Assembly: GCF_016908555.1 (NCBI RefSeq)
Contig: NZ_JAFBEE010000006.1
Coordinates: 62,001 to 126,000, forward strand
Source: Alkaliphilus hydrothermalis
GTDB lineage: Bacteria; Bacillota; Clostridia; Peptostreptococcales; Natronincolaceae
Length of the DNA stretch: 64,000 nt
Direction of reading: 5' to 3'
The notes beneath the pieces are model-generated. The model made no database searches. It had not been told where the DNA came from and was given only the letters and a program-made list of their open reading frames with translations. The translations under genes and the position numbers were made by a program. Positions 43,318 through 52,815 of the stretch are shown piece after piece. Every line of letters starts with the position of its first letter. The stretch's first letter is position 1.

Positions 43318-43346
43318 GAAGGAAATCTTTAATTTTTGGAGAATAT
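43318..43346 (+). promoter_or_regulatory. Sigma-H promoter of spoVG
   Basis: GAAGGAAAT (43318-43326), 11-bp spacer, GGAGAATAT (43338-43346). Both elements match the sigma-H consensus RNAGGAWWW and RNNGAATWW at every position. Confidence 0.75.
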
Positions 43347-43408
43347 TGACCATTATAATCATATTTGCATTTTTGTAGTATGACAGATGGAAGGTGGTGA
43401 AGGACAAA

Positions 43409-43690
43409 ATGCAAGTGACAGATGTTAGAATTAGAAAAGTAGCCGCAGAAGGCAAAATGAAGGCAATTGTTTCTGTTACATTCGACGAGGAATTTGTTGT
43501 ACATGATATTAAAATCATTGAAGGACAAAATGGATTATTCATTGCCATGCCAAGTCGTAAAATGGGTGAAGGTGACTTCAGAGATATCGCTCATCCAATT
43601 AATTCAGTAACAAGAACAAAGATTCAAGATGCGATCTTTAGCGAGTACGAAAGAATGAGTGATGAGCTAGAGGAAGCTATAGGGGAATAG
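43409..43690 (+). CDS. spoVG: Septation/RNA-binding regulator SpoVG
   Basis: A 93-aa conserved protein, [20 protein letters not shown] through [20 protein letters not shown]. SpoVG binds nucleic acids and affects septation, sporulation and virulence genes in Firmicutes. GTG codons at 43394/43397 are in frame, but the universal start MQVTDV at ATG 43409 is chosen; AAGG motifs lie just upstream. A sigma-H promoter lies 63 nt upstream, matching its classic regulation, and a terminator follows. Confidence 0.95.
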   Translation: MQVTDVRIRKVAAEGKMKAIVSVTFDEEFVVHDIKIIEGQNGLFIAMPSRKMGEGDFRDIAHPINSVTRTKIQDAIFSEYERMSDELEEAIGE

Positions 43691-43693
43691 TAA

Positions 43694-43733
43694 ACAAAAA
43701 GGGGGGGGCCAAAAAGGTCCTCTTTTTGTTTTA
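43694..43733 (+). terminator. Terminator after spoVG
   Basis: ACAAAAAGGGGGGGGCC pairs with GGTCCTCTTTTTGT around AAAAA, followed by TT. Confidence 0.8.
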
Positions 43734-43820
43734 AAATAGGGTTTTCTAATGGGCAAAAATATAATAAACTATTAAAGGGATTAAAAGTACAACAATGAAA
43801 TAAAATAGAGTATAGCGTTT

Positions 43821-43827
43821 TGTCGAA
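43821..43827 (+). promoter_or_regulatory. Perfect Spo0A-box 7-mer before glmU
   Basis: TGTCGAA, 24 nt before the glmU ATG. It may be chance; a 7-mer is short and no promoter context was identified. Confidence 0.3.
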
Positions 43828-43850
43828 AATATAGAAATTGAGGTGAAGGG

Positions 43851-45221
43851 ATGAAACTTAAAGCAATTATATTAGCAGCAGGAGAAGGTAAGCGGATGAA
43901 ATCTAGTTTACCAAAGGTTCTACATAAAGTATGCGGACAATCAATGCTGGAGCACGTAGTTGAGTCAGCAGAAGCATCGAAGGTAGAAGAATGTATTGTT
44001 GTTGTGGGACATGGAGCAGAGGAGGTTAAAAAAAGCCTTCCAGAGCATGTTAAAACAGTACTACAGGCAGAACAACTGGGGACAGGGCATGCGGTAATGA
44101 TGGCTTATGACCATATAGATGAAGATGGTCTTGTGTTAGTTTTATGTGGAGATGGTCCATTAATTACGGATGAGACCCTAAATCAGCTTATGGAGTACCA
44201 TACCTCAGGAAATTTTAGTGCTACTGTACTGACAACAGATTTGACAAATCCCTTTGGTTATGGAAGAATAGTTCGTGATGGAGATTTTCAGCTAGATAAA
44301 ATTGTTGAAGAAAAAGACGCTTCGACAGAAGAAAAAGCCCTTCAAGAAGTTAATTCCGGTATTTATTGTTTTGGGGCGGGGGCATTAAGAAAAGCTTTAC
44401 CCCTATTAAAAAACGAAAATGCCCAGAAGGAATATTATTTAACGGATGTTTTATCCTTAATTAAAAAAGATGGTGAAAAAGTAGGGGTATACAAGACAAC
44501 TGACTATAGAGAAATTATGGCAGTAAATGATCGCATTCAATTGGCAGAAGTAGAAGAGCTAATGAGAAAGAGAGTTAACCGTAAGCATATGGTGGAGGGA
44601 GTAACGATTATTGCTCCTAACAATAGCTATATTGGGAAAAAGGTTAAAATCGGTAAAGATACGATTATCGAGCCAGGAGCAATGATTAAAGGGAACACGA
44701 TAATAGGTGAAGGATGTACCATTGGAGCGAATAGCAATATTGATAACTGTATTATTGGTAATAACGTAGTGATTCAAAGCTCTACCCTTGTAGATAGTAG
44801 TGTAGATGATTATACGACAGTTGGTCCATATGCTTATCTACGTCTAAAAAGTGAAGTAGGTAAGCACTGTAAGATTGGGGATTTCGTGGAGTTAAAGAAT
44901 ACCCAATTTGGCGACTACTCCAAGGCATCTCACCTAGCTTATATAGGGGATGCAGAGGTTGGCAAGCATGTAAATATAGGTTGTGGTGTCGTGTTTGTAA
45001 ATTATGATGGCAAGAAAAAGCATAAAAGTATTGTTGAGGATTTTGCCTTTGTGGGTAGCAATGCAAACTTAATCGCTCCAGTAATTGTTAGAAAAAATGG
45101 ATATGTGGCCAGTGGCTCTACCATTACAAAGGAAGTTCCAGAGGGTGCATTAGCTGTAAGCAGAAGTAAGCAAGAAAACAAAGAAGGTTGGGTAGCCCGA
45201 AAAGGGATGCTAAAAGAATAA
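43851..45221 (+). CDS. glmU: Bifunctional GlcNAc-1-P uridyltransferase / GlcN-1-P acetyltransferase
   Basis: Makes UDP-GlcNAc. The 456-aa enzyme has an N-terminal uridyltransferase domain ([38 protein letters not shown]) and a C-terminal left-handed beta-helix acetyltransferase of hexapeptide repeats from about residue 250, ending in [11 protein letters not shown] and [25 protein letters not shown] precedes ATG 43851. prs follows after 37 nt, the conserved glmU-prs pair. Confidence 0.96.
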   Translation: MKLKAIILAAGEGKRMKSSLPKVLHKVCGQSMLEHVVESAEASKVEECIVVVGHGAEEVKKSLPEHVKTVLQAEQLGTGHAVMMAYDHIDEDGLVLVLCGDGPLITDETLNQLMEYHTSGNFSATVLTTDLTNPFGYGRIVRDGDFQLDKIVEEKDASTEEKALQEVNSGIYCFGAGALRKALPLLKNENAQKEYYLTDVLSLIKKDGEKVGVYKTTDYREIMAVNDRIQLAEVEELMRKRVNRKHMVEGVTIIAPNNSYIGKKVKIGKDTIIEPGAMIKGNTIIGEGCTIGANSNIDNCIIGNNVVIQSSTLVDSSVDDYTTVGPYAYLRLKSEVGKHCKIGDFVELKNTQFGDYSKASHLAYIGDAEVGKHVNIGCGVVFVNYDGKKKHKSIVEDFAFVGSNANLIAPVIVRKNGYVASGSTITKEVPEGALAVSRSKQENKEGWVARKGMLKE

Positions 45222-45258
45222 GCCAAAGAAAATTTGTAAAAAAACGAGGAGGATAATG

Positions 45259-46206
45259 ATGAATACCAGTGGAAGTGAGATAAAAATATTTTCTGGGAAT
45301 GCCAACAAAACTTTAGCAAAGGAAATTGCTAAAGCGATTGGAGTACCATTAGGAAATGCTGAGGTAGCAACCTTTAGTGATGGAGAAATAGCCGTAAACA
45401 TTAGTGAAACAGTAAGAGGTACGGACGTTTTCGTTGTACAACCAACTTGTCCTCCAGTAAATGACCATCTAATGGAGCTATTAATCTTAATTGATGCCTT
45501 CAAAAGAGCTTCGGCAGGAAGAATCACTGCTGTACTTCCTTACTATGGCTATGCAAGACAAGATCGTAAGGCAAAGGCAAGAGACCCAATCACAGCTAAA
45601 TTAGTTGCAGACTTATTAACTACTGCAGGAGCTGATAGAATTTTAACTATGGATTTACATGCTTCTCAGATTCAAGGATATTTTAATATTCCAGTGGATC
45701 ATTTATTAGGAGTACCTATTTTAGCCCAGTACTTTCTACAAAAAAATGTACAAGACCTAGTAGTTGTTTCGCCTGACCTGGGAAGTGTTACTAGAGCTAG
45801 AAATTTTGCAAATCATTTAGATGCGCCTATCGCCATCATTGATAAGAGAAGACCAAAGGCAAACGTTTCTGAAATTATGAATATCATTGGAGAAGTTGAT
45901 GGTAAAAATGTAATTCTAATTGATGATATGATTGATACTGCAGGTACCATTGCTCAAGCAGCCAATGCTCTAAAAGAGTTTGGTGCAAAGGATGTATATG
46001 CATGTTGTACCCATCCAGTACTATCTGGGCCAGCGGTGGAACGAATTCAAAATTCTGCAATTAAGGAATTAATTATCACAAACACAATTCCACTTCCAGA
46101 GGAAAAGCAAATAGATAAGATTAAAACCATGTCTGTTGCACCAGTATTTGGTGAAGCAATCTTAAGAATCTATAAAAATATTTCTGTTAGCAAAATTTTT
46201 GATTAA
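45259..46206 (+). CDS. prs: Ribose-phosphate pyrophosphokinase
   Basis: Makes PRPP from ribose-5-P and ATP. The 315-aa class I enzyme has [18 protein letters not shown], the flexible loop [17 protein letters not shown] (about residue 95), [12 protein letters not shown] and the PRPP loop [13 protein letters not shown] (about residue 217). ATG 45259 is favoured over ATG 45256 because GGAGG is then 6 nt away. Its product is used by pncB, purine synthesis and PurR sensing, all encoded in this window. Confidence 0.96.
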   Translation: MNTSGSEIKIFSGNANKTLAKEIAKAIGVPLGNAEVATFSDGEIAVNISETVRGTDVFVVQPTCPPVNDHLMELLILIDAFKRASAGRITAVLPYYGYARQDRKAKARDPITAKLVADLLTTAGADRILTMDLHASQIQGYFNIPVDHLLGVPILAQYFLQKNVQDLVVVSPDLGSVTRARNFANHLDAPIAIIDKRRPKANVSEIMNIIGEVDGKNVILIDDMIDTAGTIAQAANALKEFGAKDVYACCTHPVLSGPAVERIQNSAIKELIITNTIPLPEEKQIDKIKTMSVAPVFGEAILRIYKNISVSKIFD

Positions 46207-46340
46207 GAAGTAACCAAAGCTATTGACTTAAAGCCCTCACATTCAGCCTTCAGGACAACAATCGTTTTGAAGCTAGAAAGAATATGGGGGTTTTTCGTCA
46301 CCACATTTTAGGATATTTTACCAAAGAAGAGGTGAAGAGG

Positions 46341-46898
46341 ATGTACATAATCGTTGGTCTGGGGAATCCAGGAAAAAAATACGAAAACACTAGACATAAT
46401 GTTGGTTTCCATGCCGTAGACCGGTTAGCCATAAATCATGGAATACAGGTGACTAAGTTAAAACATAAGGCTCTCATCGGTGAAGGTAGAATTGGGAATG
46501 AAAAGGTTGTGTTGGTAAAACCCCAGACATTTATGAACCTAAGTGGACAAAGTGTTATGGAAATCCTTAAATTTTACAAGGCAGACCTAGAGAAAATGGT
46601 TGTCCTTTATGATGATATTGATGTAAAGGTAGGGGCCTTAAGAATACGGGAAAAAGGCAGTTCTGGCAGTCATAATGGTATGAAAAATATCATTTACCTT
46701 CTACAAAAAGATAACTTCCCAAGGATTAGAATTGGGGTGGGTAAACCTCAGTTTGGAGATTTAGCAGACTATGTATTAGGACGTTTTTCATCGGAAGAAA
46801 TTCCGTTAATCAATGAAGCCATCGAAAGGTCAGTTCTTGCGGTGGAGGCAATTCTAAAGGATGATATTCAACTAGCAATGAATAAGTATAACGGATAA
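46341..46898 (+). CDS. pth: Peptidyl-tRNA hydrolase
   Basis: Releases tRNA from prematurely dropped peptidyl-tRNA. The 185-aa enzyme has [22 protein letters not shown] with the catalytic His in [16 protein letters not shown] with the substrate Asn, and [16 protein letters not shown] with the Asp. The frame is open to 46284, but the standard start [11 protein letters not shown] at ATG 46341, after GAAGAGGTGAAGAGG, is chosen. It sits between prs and mfd as in B. subtilis (which has ctc between). Confidence 0.96.
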   Translation: MYIIVGLGNPGKKYENTRHNVGFHAVDRLAINHGIQVTKLKHKALIGEGRIGNEKVVLVKPQTFMNLSGQSVMEILKFYKADLEKMVVLYDDIDVKVGALRIREKGSSGSHNGMKNIIYLLQKDNFPRIRIGVGKPQFGDLADYVLGRFSSEEIPLINEAIERSVLAVEAILKDDIQLAMNKYNG

Positions 46899-46931
46899 GG
46901 TTAATTATATAGAGAAAAAAGGAGTTACTAA

Positions 46932-47312
46932 ATGTTTATATTCTCTGGTATAATTGCTGCTGCTTTTGCTTATTTATGTAATAAAGTGATTTTAAAAAGA
47001 TTTGGGAGCAATAGCTTGGTTGCCTTTGTTCCCTTTATAGAAGAATTTTCCAAGTCTATTGCAGCCGTTTTGATGTCCACCCATATAGTAGGTACCCACT
47101 TTGTTTTTGGGTGTATAGAAGGGATTTATGATATAGTTACCTCATCTAAAAAGATTGGAAATCTGGCTGCTTTAGCCAGTGTTGTGAGTCATAGTTTCTT
47201 TGGGCTCATTACCTACATTACCTTTGGGAAAAGTGACTCCATCTTGATTGCTGTATTGGTGGCATGGGTATTTCATAGTGCTTGGAATTGGTACATTACC
47301 AAATATCTTTAG
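46932..47312 (+). CDS. Small PrsW-like integral membrane protein (putative intramembrane metalloprotease)
   Basis: A 126-aa protein with about four hydrophobic segments. It carries spaced motifs resembling the PrsW (M82) proteases: EEFSK (Glu37-Glu38), FGCIEGIYD (Glu63), HSFFG (His87) and FHSAWN (His115). PrsW is usually near 220 aa or longer and cleaves the anti-sigma RsiW; this is about half that size. It occupies the position of fin between pth and mfd but is unrelated to Fin. RBS AGGAG precedes ATG 46932. Identification is by motif pattern only; a substrate such as RsgI is speculation. Confidence 0.55.
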   Translation: MFIFSGIIAAAFAYLCNKVILKRFGSNSLVAFVPFIEEFSKSIAAVLMSTHIVGTHFVFGCIEGIYDIVTSSKKIGNLAALASVVSHSFFGLITYITFGKSDSILIAVLVAWVFHSAWNWYITKYL

Positions 47313-47336
47313 GATAAAACAGAATAGATTAAAACC

Positions 47337-47361
47337 AGCCCGGAGGAAAAAACCGGGCTAA
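47337..47361. other. Hairpin before mfd
   Basis: AGCCCGG pairs with CCGGGCT around AGGAAAAAA, without a T run. It may be an attenuated terminator or an RNA-processing element ahead of mfd. Confidence 0.4.
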
Positions 47362-47420
47362 AGACGTTGCTTAAAGGGAAGCTCATAAATGATAAAATAA
47401 CGCAAGAGGGTGGTGATCAA

Positions 47421-50400
47421 ATGAAAAACCTACTTCTGGCTCCATTAAAGAATTCAATACAATACAATCAAGTAATTGGAGCAATTAAGTCAAAGAAGAC
47501 TCCGGTGTTTCTTCACGGGCTAAGCGATTCTCAAAAATCAAACATGGCCTATGCCCTTCAACAGGGGATGGAAAAGCCTATTTGTATTCTCACCTATAGT
47601 GAAATGGAGGCTCAAGAAATCTATCAAGACTTGAAATTCTATGTGGATGAGGTATTATATTTCCCTACAAAGGATGTTGTGTTTTACGACCTGGAGGTCG
47701 TAGGGGAAGAAATGGAAAATTTGAGGATGAAGACGATAGAATTGCTTTCAAGAGGTGGAAACCAGATCATAGTCTCCTCTATAGAAGCCCTACTATTGAA
47801 AATGACTCCTCGAAGCACCTATGAAAAATATAAACAGGAGTTCGAGGTTGGTAAAACAATTGACTTAAATCATGTGCTGGAAACCTTTATTATTCAGGGA
47901 TACAATAGGGTAGATAGAGTGGAAGCTAGAGGGGAATTTAGCCAAAGGGGAGGGATTATTGATATATTTCCTCCATCGGCAGAGGTACCTTACCGTATTG
48001 AACTTTTTGATGATGAGGTGGACTCCATTAGAACCTTCCACGTGGAGACACAAAAATCCATAGATAAGAAGAAAAAAGTACAGATAAATCCCGTAACGGA
48101 AGCCATCATAGACCCCGACAGAGTAGCTGATGGGATAAAGCTCATTAGACAAGAGCTGGAAAAGAACATTGTTAAACTTCAAGGGGAAGCGAGGGATCGC
48201 CTGCAGGAAAAAATGGCTGAAGTCCTAGAAAAGTTTGAGACCCATAATTTCTTCAAAGGTTCTGATCGTTTCTTACCCTATATCTACAAGGATGGGGCAA
48301 CCCTGTTAGACTACTTAAAACCAGATACTCTATTTATCATAGATGAGCCACGACGGATTAAAGAAAAGGTTGAGGGATATACAGAGGAATTTAGAGAAAA
48401 CTTTAAAACTCTGTTGGAGCGGGGAGAAGTCCTACCGACTCAAGGAAAGACGTTGGTTCTATATGATGAGTTATTGAAGAAGATTCAGAGTAAGCCATCG
48501 GTGGTTCTAAATTTACTTCCAAAATATACTCCTGACTTTCAACCAAGGGAGACGGTAAGCTTCACCTCTAGGGGGGTTCAATCCTTCCAAGGCAAGTTTG
48601 ATCTGTTGGTGGAGGAGCTTAAAAATCTTCAATATAAGGGATACAAAGTGGTGCTTGTGCCAGGGACAAAAGAAAGAGCATTGAGGCTGCTGGAGCTTAT
48701 GAAGGAGCGGGGGATAAAGGCGAATTTCATTGTTGATATGCAGCAGGAGTTGGTTTCAGGGCAGGTGGCAATTTTACAAGGTAGTGTCCATAAGGGCTTT
48801 GAGTATGTAGATATGAAATACATGATGATCACCGACAATGAAATCTACGGGGTGCATAAAAAGAAGAAGCAAAAGACCAAGAGGAAGGACGCAGCCCCTA
48901 TCAAATCCTTTATTGAGTTAAAGGAGGGGGATTATGTCGTTCATGAAGGTCATGGGATAGGTAAATACATTGGAATAGAGGAGCTAAAGGTTGATGGTAT
49001 CAAGAAGGATTATTTAAAAATCCGCTACTCTGGAGAGGACAATCTCTACGTACCTACTGATCAAATGGACTTGATCCAGAAATATATAGGAAATGATGAA
49101 AAACAACCTAAGCTCAGCAAGCTGGGGGGAACCGAATGGACTAAAACCAAAGCCAAGGTTAAAAAGGCCATTGAAGATATGGCTGAAGATCTGCTAAAAC
49201 TCTATGCCGAGCGGGAAAAGCTAAAGGGCCATACCTTCCCTTCTGATACCGAATGGCAGAAGCAATTTGAGGATTTATTTCCCTTTGAAGAGACTCCAGA
49301 TCAGTTGCGATGTATAGAAGAGATCAAGGGTGACATGGAAAGGGAAAGGCCAATGGATCGACTGCTTTGTGGGGATGTTGGTTACGGAAAGACTGAGGTG
49401 GCTATTCGGTCTGCATTTAAGGCTGTGATGGATAACAAGCAGGTGGCGGTGTTGGTCCCCACCACAATATTGGCGCAACAGCACTTTAACACCTTTAAGC
49501 AGCGTTTTTCAGGCTTTCCAATTAAGGTAGAAATGTTAAGTCGCTTCAAGAGTCCTGCTCAGCAGAAAAAAATACTTGAAGATGCCCGTACCGGCAATAT
49601 AGATGTGGTAATTGGAACCCACAGAATTTTATCAAAGGATTTGGCATTTAAGGACTTAGGGTTACTGATTGTGGATGAAGAGCAACGATTTGGGGTAAAG
49701 CACAAGGAGAGCCTAAAACAGCTTAAGAAGTCTATAGATGTACTAACCCTAACAGCCACACCGATCCCAAGAACCCTTCATATGTCCATGATTGGGGTTA
49801 GGGATATGAGTGTCATAGAAGACCCACCTGAGGAGAGGTATCCTATCCAAACCTATGTAATGGCCTATAACGAAGCATTATTAGCCGATGCCATTACAAA
49901 GGAAATATCTAGGGGCGGACAAATCTACTATGTGTATAATCGTGTACAAGGAATTCATCAAATGGCAGCAAGGATACAGGAAATGGTGCCGGAAGCCAGA
50001 ATAGCTGTCGGACATGGACAAATGAGTGAACGGGAATTAGAGAATTTGATGTTGGCCTATTATGAAGGGGAATACGATCTGCTGGTTTGTACCACCATCA
50101 TTGAAACAGGGCTAGATATCCCAAATGTAAACACCATTGTTATTCATGACGCCGATAAACTAGGACTTTCTCAGCTTTATCAGTTAAGGGGCCGGGTAGG
50201 ACGTTCAAATCGTCAAGCCTATGCTTATCTAATGTATGAAAAGAATAAATCCCTGACAGAGGTGGCGGAGAAGCGACTAAAGGCCATTAAAGAGTTCACT
50301 GAGTTTGGCTCTGGTTTTAAGATTGCCATGAGGGACTTAGAAATCAGGGGAGCTGGAAATTTATTAGGAGGAGAACAGAGTGGACATATGGCCTCCATTG

Positions 50401-50933
50401 GTTATGACCTATATGTAAAACTATTAGAAGAGACAATAGGGGAAATGAAGGGGGAAGTTGTAGAAAAATATCAAGATACAACGATAGAATTAAATGTAAA
50501 TGCCTATATTCCAGAATCCTATATTTCCAACCAAAGTCAGAAAATAGAAATCTATAAAAAAATTGCCTCTATACGCAACCAAAAGGACCTCTTCAACGTA
50601 GAGGAAGAGGTGGAGGATCGTTTTGGAAATATCCCTGCCAGTGTGGCTAATTTACTGATGATATCCTATGTCAAGGCACTGGCTAAAGGACTAATGATTC
50701 AATCCATTTCCCAAAAGGAAAAGGAAATTCGAATTACATTCCAAAATAGCAGCAGGCTAAAACCAGAGGGAATCGGGGACGTACTACATACCTTTGGAAG
50801 AAAAATAACTTTCCACGCCAGTAATGAACCTTATTTTGTCTACAAAATTACCACAATGGACCAATACAAGATATTAACAGACTTAAAAGACATTGTGGAG
50901 AAAATTAGTGGTTTGCAAAATCCTAGAAATTAG
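47421..50933 (+). CDS. mfd: Transcription-repair coupling factor
   Basis: ATP-dependent translocase that removes stalled RNA polymerase at DNA lesions and recruits UvrA. The 1170-aa protein has the UvrB-like N-terminal module (GEFSQRGGIIDIFPPSAEVP), the RNA-polymerase interaction domain (GDYVVHEGHGIGKYIGIE, about residue 500), Walker A LLCGDVGYGKTEVA, DEEQ box VDEEQRFG, the TRCF relay helix (GGEQSGHMASIGYDLYVKLL) and the C-terminal D7 domain. ATG 47421 after GAGGGTGGTG is chosen over an in-frame start at 47367. Confidence 0.97.
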   Translation: MKNLLLAPLKNSIQYNQVIGAIKSKKTPVFLHGLSDSQKSNMAYALQQGMEKPICILTYSEMEAQEIYQDLKFYVDEVLYFPTKDVVFYDLEVVGEEMENLRMKTIELLSRGGNQIIVSSIEALLLKMTPRSTYEKYKQEFEVGKTIDLNHVLETFIIQGYNRVDRVEARGEFSQRGGIIDIFPPSAEVPYRIELFDDEVDSIRTFHVETQKSIDKKKKVQINPVTEAIIDPDRVADGIKLIRQELEKNIVKLQGEARDRLQEKMAEVLEKFETHNFFKGSDRFLPYIYKDGATLLDYLKPDTLFIIDEPRRIKEKVEGYTEEFRENFKTLLERGEVLPTQGKTLVLYDELLKKIQSKPSVVLNLLPKYTPDFQPRETVSFTSRGVQSFQGKFDLLVEELKNLQYKGYKVVLVPGTKERALRLLELMKERGIKANFIVDMQQELVSGQVAILQGSVHKGFEYVDMKYMMITDNEIYGVHKKKKQKTKRKDAAPIKSFIELKEGDYVVHEGHGIGKYIGIEELKVDGIKKDYLKIRYSGEDNLYVPTDQMDLIQKYIGNDEKQPKLSKLGGTEWTKTKAKVKKAIEDMAEDLLKLYAEREKLKGHTFPSDTEWQKQFEDLFPFEETPDQLRCIEEIKGDMERERPMDRLLCGDVGYGKTEVAIRSAFKAVMDNKQVAVLVPTTILAQQHFNTFKQRFSGFPIKVEMLSRFKSPAQQKKILEDARTGNIDVVIGTHRILSKDLAFKDLGLLIVDEEQRFGVKHKESLKQLKKSIDVLTLTATPIPRTLHMSMIGVRDMSVIEDPPEERYPIQTYVMAYNEALLADAITKEISRGGQIYYVYNRVQGIHQMAARIQEMVPEARIAVGHGQMSERELENLMLAYYEGEYDLLVCTTIIETGLDIPNVNTIVIHDADKLGLSQLYQLRGRVGRSNRQAYAYLMYEKNKSLTEVAEKRLKAIKEFTEFGSGFKIAMRDLEIRGAGNLLGGEQSGHMASIGYDLYVKLLEETIGEMKGEVVEKYQDTTIELNVNAYIPESYISNQSQKIEIYKKIASIRNQKDLFNVEEEVEDRFGNIPASVANLLMISYVKALAKGLMIQSISQKEKEIRITFQNSSRLKPEGIGDVLHTFGRKITFHASNEPYFVYKITTMDQYKILTDLKDIVEKISGLQNPRN

Positions 50934-50940
50934 ATATAAT
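50913..50940 (+). promoter_or_regulatory. Promoter of the PrsA-like gene
   Basis: TTGCAA (50913-50918), 16-bp spacer, TATAAT (50935-50940). The -35 lies inside the end of mfd. Confidence 0.55.
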
Positions 50941-50976
50941 GGTTACATAACAAATGAAAAGGAATAGGGGTTGATT

Positions 50977-51972
50977 GTGGTGAAAATGCTAAGATATGGC
51001 AAAGCAATAAAGGTTTTAGCCGCTTGCCTAGTACTGATTGTATTGGCTGTGGGGTGCACTACTAAGTCTGACACATCAAAGCTGGAGGGTGATGTTGTGG
51101 CAGTTGTAAATGGGGCTGAGATTTCAAAAGACCAATTCAATAAAAATTTAGCACTATTCAAAATGGATTATGTTAATCAATTTGGTGAAGAAATGCTAAA
51201 TGAAGATATGGGCTCTGGCATGACCTTATTAGAAACAATTAAAGAACAGGTTATGGAAAAGCTAGTAATGGAAGAGCTTCTAATGCAACTGGCTAAAGAA
51301 AATAAAATAGAAGTTAGTGACGAAGAAATTCAAAAAAGTTATGATGAATATTTAGTATATGTTAAAGGCAATGAAGATTTTAAGACCTTTGCCGATGAAA
51401 ATGGGATAGATGAAGATTTTATTAAAGGGGAAATTAAGAAAGATAGAAGCATCACTGCATATCAAGAGCACTATATTAAAGAACTGGGAATGGATGAGGC
51501 TCAAGCGAAAAAATACTACGATGAAAATCCAGATTTTTTCATAAATGATGAAGTTAAAGCCAGACATATTCTTGTCAGTGATGAAGAATTAGCAAAGCAA
51601 TTGGTAAACAGAATCAAGGCTGGAGAATCCTTTGAAGAGTTAGCCAAAGAATATTCGGAAGACCCAGGCTCTAAAGATAAGGGTGGAGATTTAGATTATT
51701 TCCCTAAAGGGGTAATGATTGCTGAGTTTGAAGAAGCTGCTTTTTCGATGGAGATTGGAGCAGTAAGTGAACCAGTAGCCACAATGTTTGGATTCCACAT
51801 CATTAAAGTAGAAGACAAGAGAAGTGAAAAGAAAGACTTCGAAGAAATCAAAGCTGCTCTTGTTCAAGAATTAGAAATTAAAGACTTCCAAAAGTATGTA
51901 GAAGAAAGATTAGAAGAATCAAAAGTAACTAAGAACATGCCTCAAGAGGAAGAAGAAAAAAAAGAAGAATAA
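50977..51972 (+). CDS. prsA: PrsA/SurA-like peptidyl-prolyl isomerase lipoprotein
   Basis: A 331-aa extracytoplasmic foldase. It has a signal peptide with a lipobox-type end (LAVGC near residue 27), a SurA-like N-terminal helical domain (ISKDQFNKNLALFKMD) and a parvulin rotamase domain (VKARHILVSDEELAKQL; FEELAKEYSEDPGSKDKGGD; MFGFHIIKVEDK). It helps secreted proteins fold at the membrane surface. Starts at TTG 50971, GTG 50977, GTG 50980 or ATG 50986 are possible; AGGGG spacing favours 50977 or 50980. The charged Glu/Lys tail is typical. Confidence 0.9.
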   Translation: MVKMLRYGKAIKVLAACLVLIVLAVGCTTKSDTSKLEGDVVAVVNGAEISKDQFNKNLALFKMDYVNQFGEEMLNEDMGSGMTLLETIKEQVMEKLVMEELLMQLAKENKIEVSDEEIQKSYDEYLVYVKGNEDFKTFADENGIDEDFIKGEIKKDRSITAYQEHYIKELGMDEAQAKKYYDENPDFFINDEVKARHILVSDEELAKQLVNRIKAGESFEELAKEYSEDPGSKDKGGDLDYFPKGVMIAEFEEAAFSMEIGAVSEPVATMFGFHIIKVEDKRSEKKDFEEIKAALVQELEIKDFQKYVEERLEESKVTKNMPQEEEEKKEE

Positions 51973-51995
51973 GAACGATAAAATAATACAAAAAT

Positions 51996-52025
51996 GAGAA
52001 TCCTTATATTAGGGTTCTTTTTTTC
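51996..52025 (+). terminator. Terminator after the PrsA-like gene
   Basis: AGAATCC pairs with GGGTTCT around TTATATTA, followed by T6. Confidence 0.75.
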
Positions 52026-52134
52026 TGTAAATTTCATGAAGGGAAATTAATAAATTCCTTAAATGAATAAAATAGTGGGATTGGTAAAATAATAGATATA
52101 CAATAAATTCTACTAAAATTAGGAGGTAATAGGA

Positions 52135-52686
52135 GTGAAGGCGACAGGAATAGTTAGACGTATAGATGATTTGGGTAGAGTTGTTATTCCAAAAGAGATT
52201 AGAAGAACATTAAGGATTAGGGAAGGGGATCCTCTAGAGATATTTACTGATAGAGAAGGGGAGGTAATACTTAAAAAGTATTCTCCTATTGGAGAACTTA
52301 ATGAATTTGCGACAGAATATGCAGAATCTTTACAAGAAGCATTAGGGCATACAGCAATTATTACTGATAGAGATTCTATTATCGCTATGGCAGGGGCACC
52401 TAAAAAAGAGTACATGGACAAAAGAGTCAGCAAGTCTCTGGAAAAGCTCATGGATGAACGAGAAGTAGTATTAATGAATCAAGGGGACCAACACGTACCA
52501 ATAGCTTCAGATGAGGGAGATAACGGAGCTTATGTAGCTCAGGTAATTGCACCAATCGTAACTCAAGGTGATCCAATCGGTACAGTAATCCTTTGCTCAA
52601 AGGAAAAAGGAACCACAATGGGAGAAACAGAGAAAAAAATAGCTGCTACTGCTGCTGCATTCCTATCAAAGCAAATGGAACAATAG
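52135..52686 (+). CDS. spoVT: Stage V sporulation protein T
   Basis: Forespore transcription regulator. The 183-aa protein has an AbrB-type N-terminal domain (ATGIVRRIDDLGRVVIPKEI, residues 3-22) and a C-terminal GAF-like domain (about 60-180). It modulates sigma-G genes in B. subtilis. AGGAGGT and AGGAG lie upstream of GTG 52135. The order mfd-(prsA-like)-spoVT-spoVB-like-mazG is as in B. subtilis apart from the foldase. A terminator follows. Confidence 0.96.
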   Translation: MKATGIVRRIDDLGRVVIPKEIRRTLRIREGDPLEIFTDREGEVILKKYSPIGELNEFATEYAESLQEALGHTAIITDRDSIIAMAGAPKKEYMDKRVSKSLEKLMDEREVVLMNQGDQHVPIASDEGDNGAYVAQVIAPIVTQGDPIGTVILCSKEKGTTMGETEKKIAATAAAFLSKQMEQ

Positions 52687-52697
52687 TAAGATCCAAT

Positions 52698-52724
52698 CCC
52701 CGGTGTAGAAGCCGGGTTTTTTTA
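52698..52724 (+). terminator. Terminator after spoVT
   Basis: CCCCGG pairs with CCGGG around TGTAGAAG, followed by T7. Confidence 0.8.
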
Positions 52725-52815
52725 TTGGTGGTCAATGATATCGTTTTAAACTATACTTAGAAAAAGAAGTCTGCTATAATAAAGTTTGATTGAATGAGAA
52801 GTAGGAGGAGTAACC

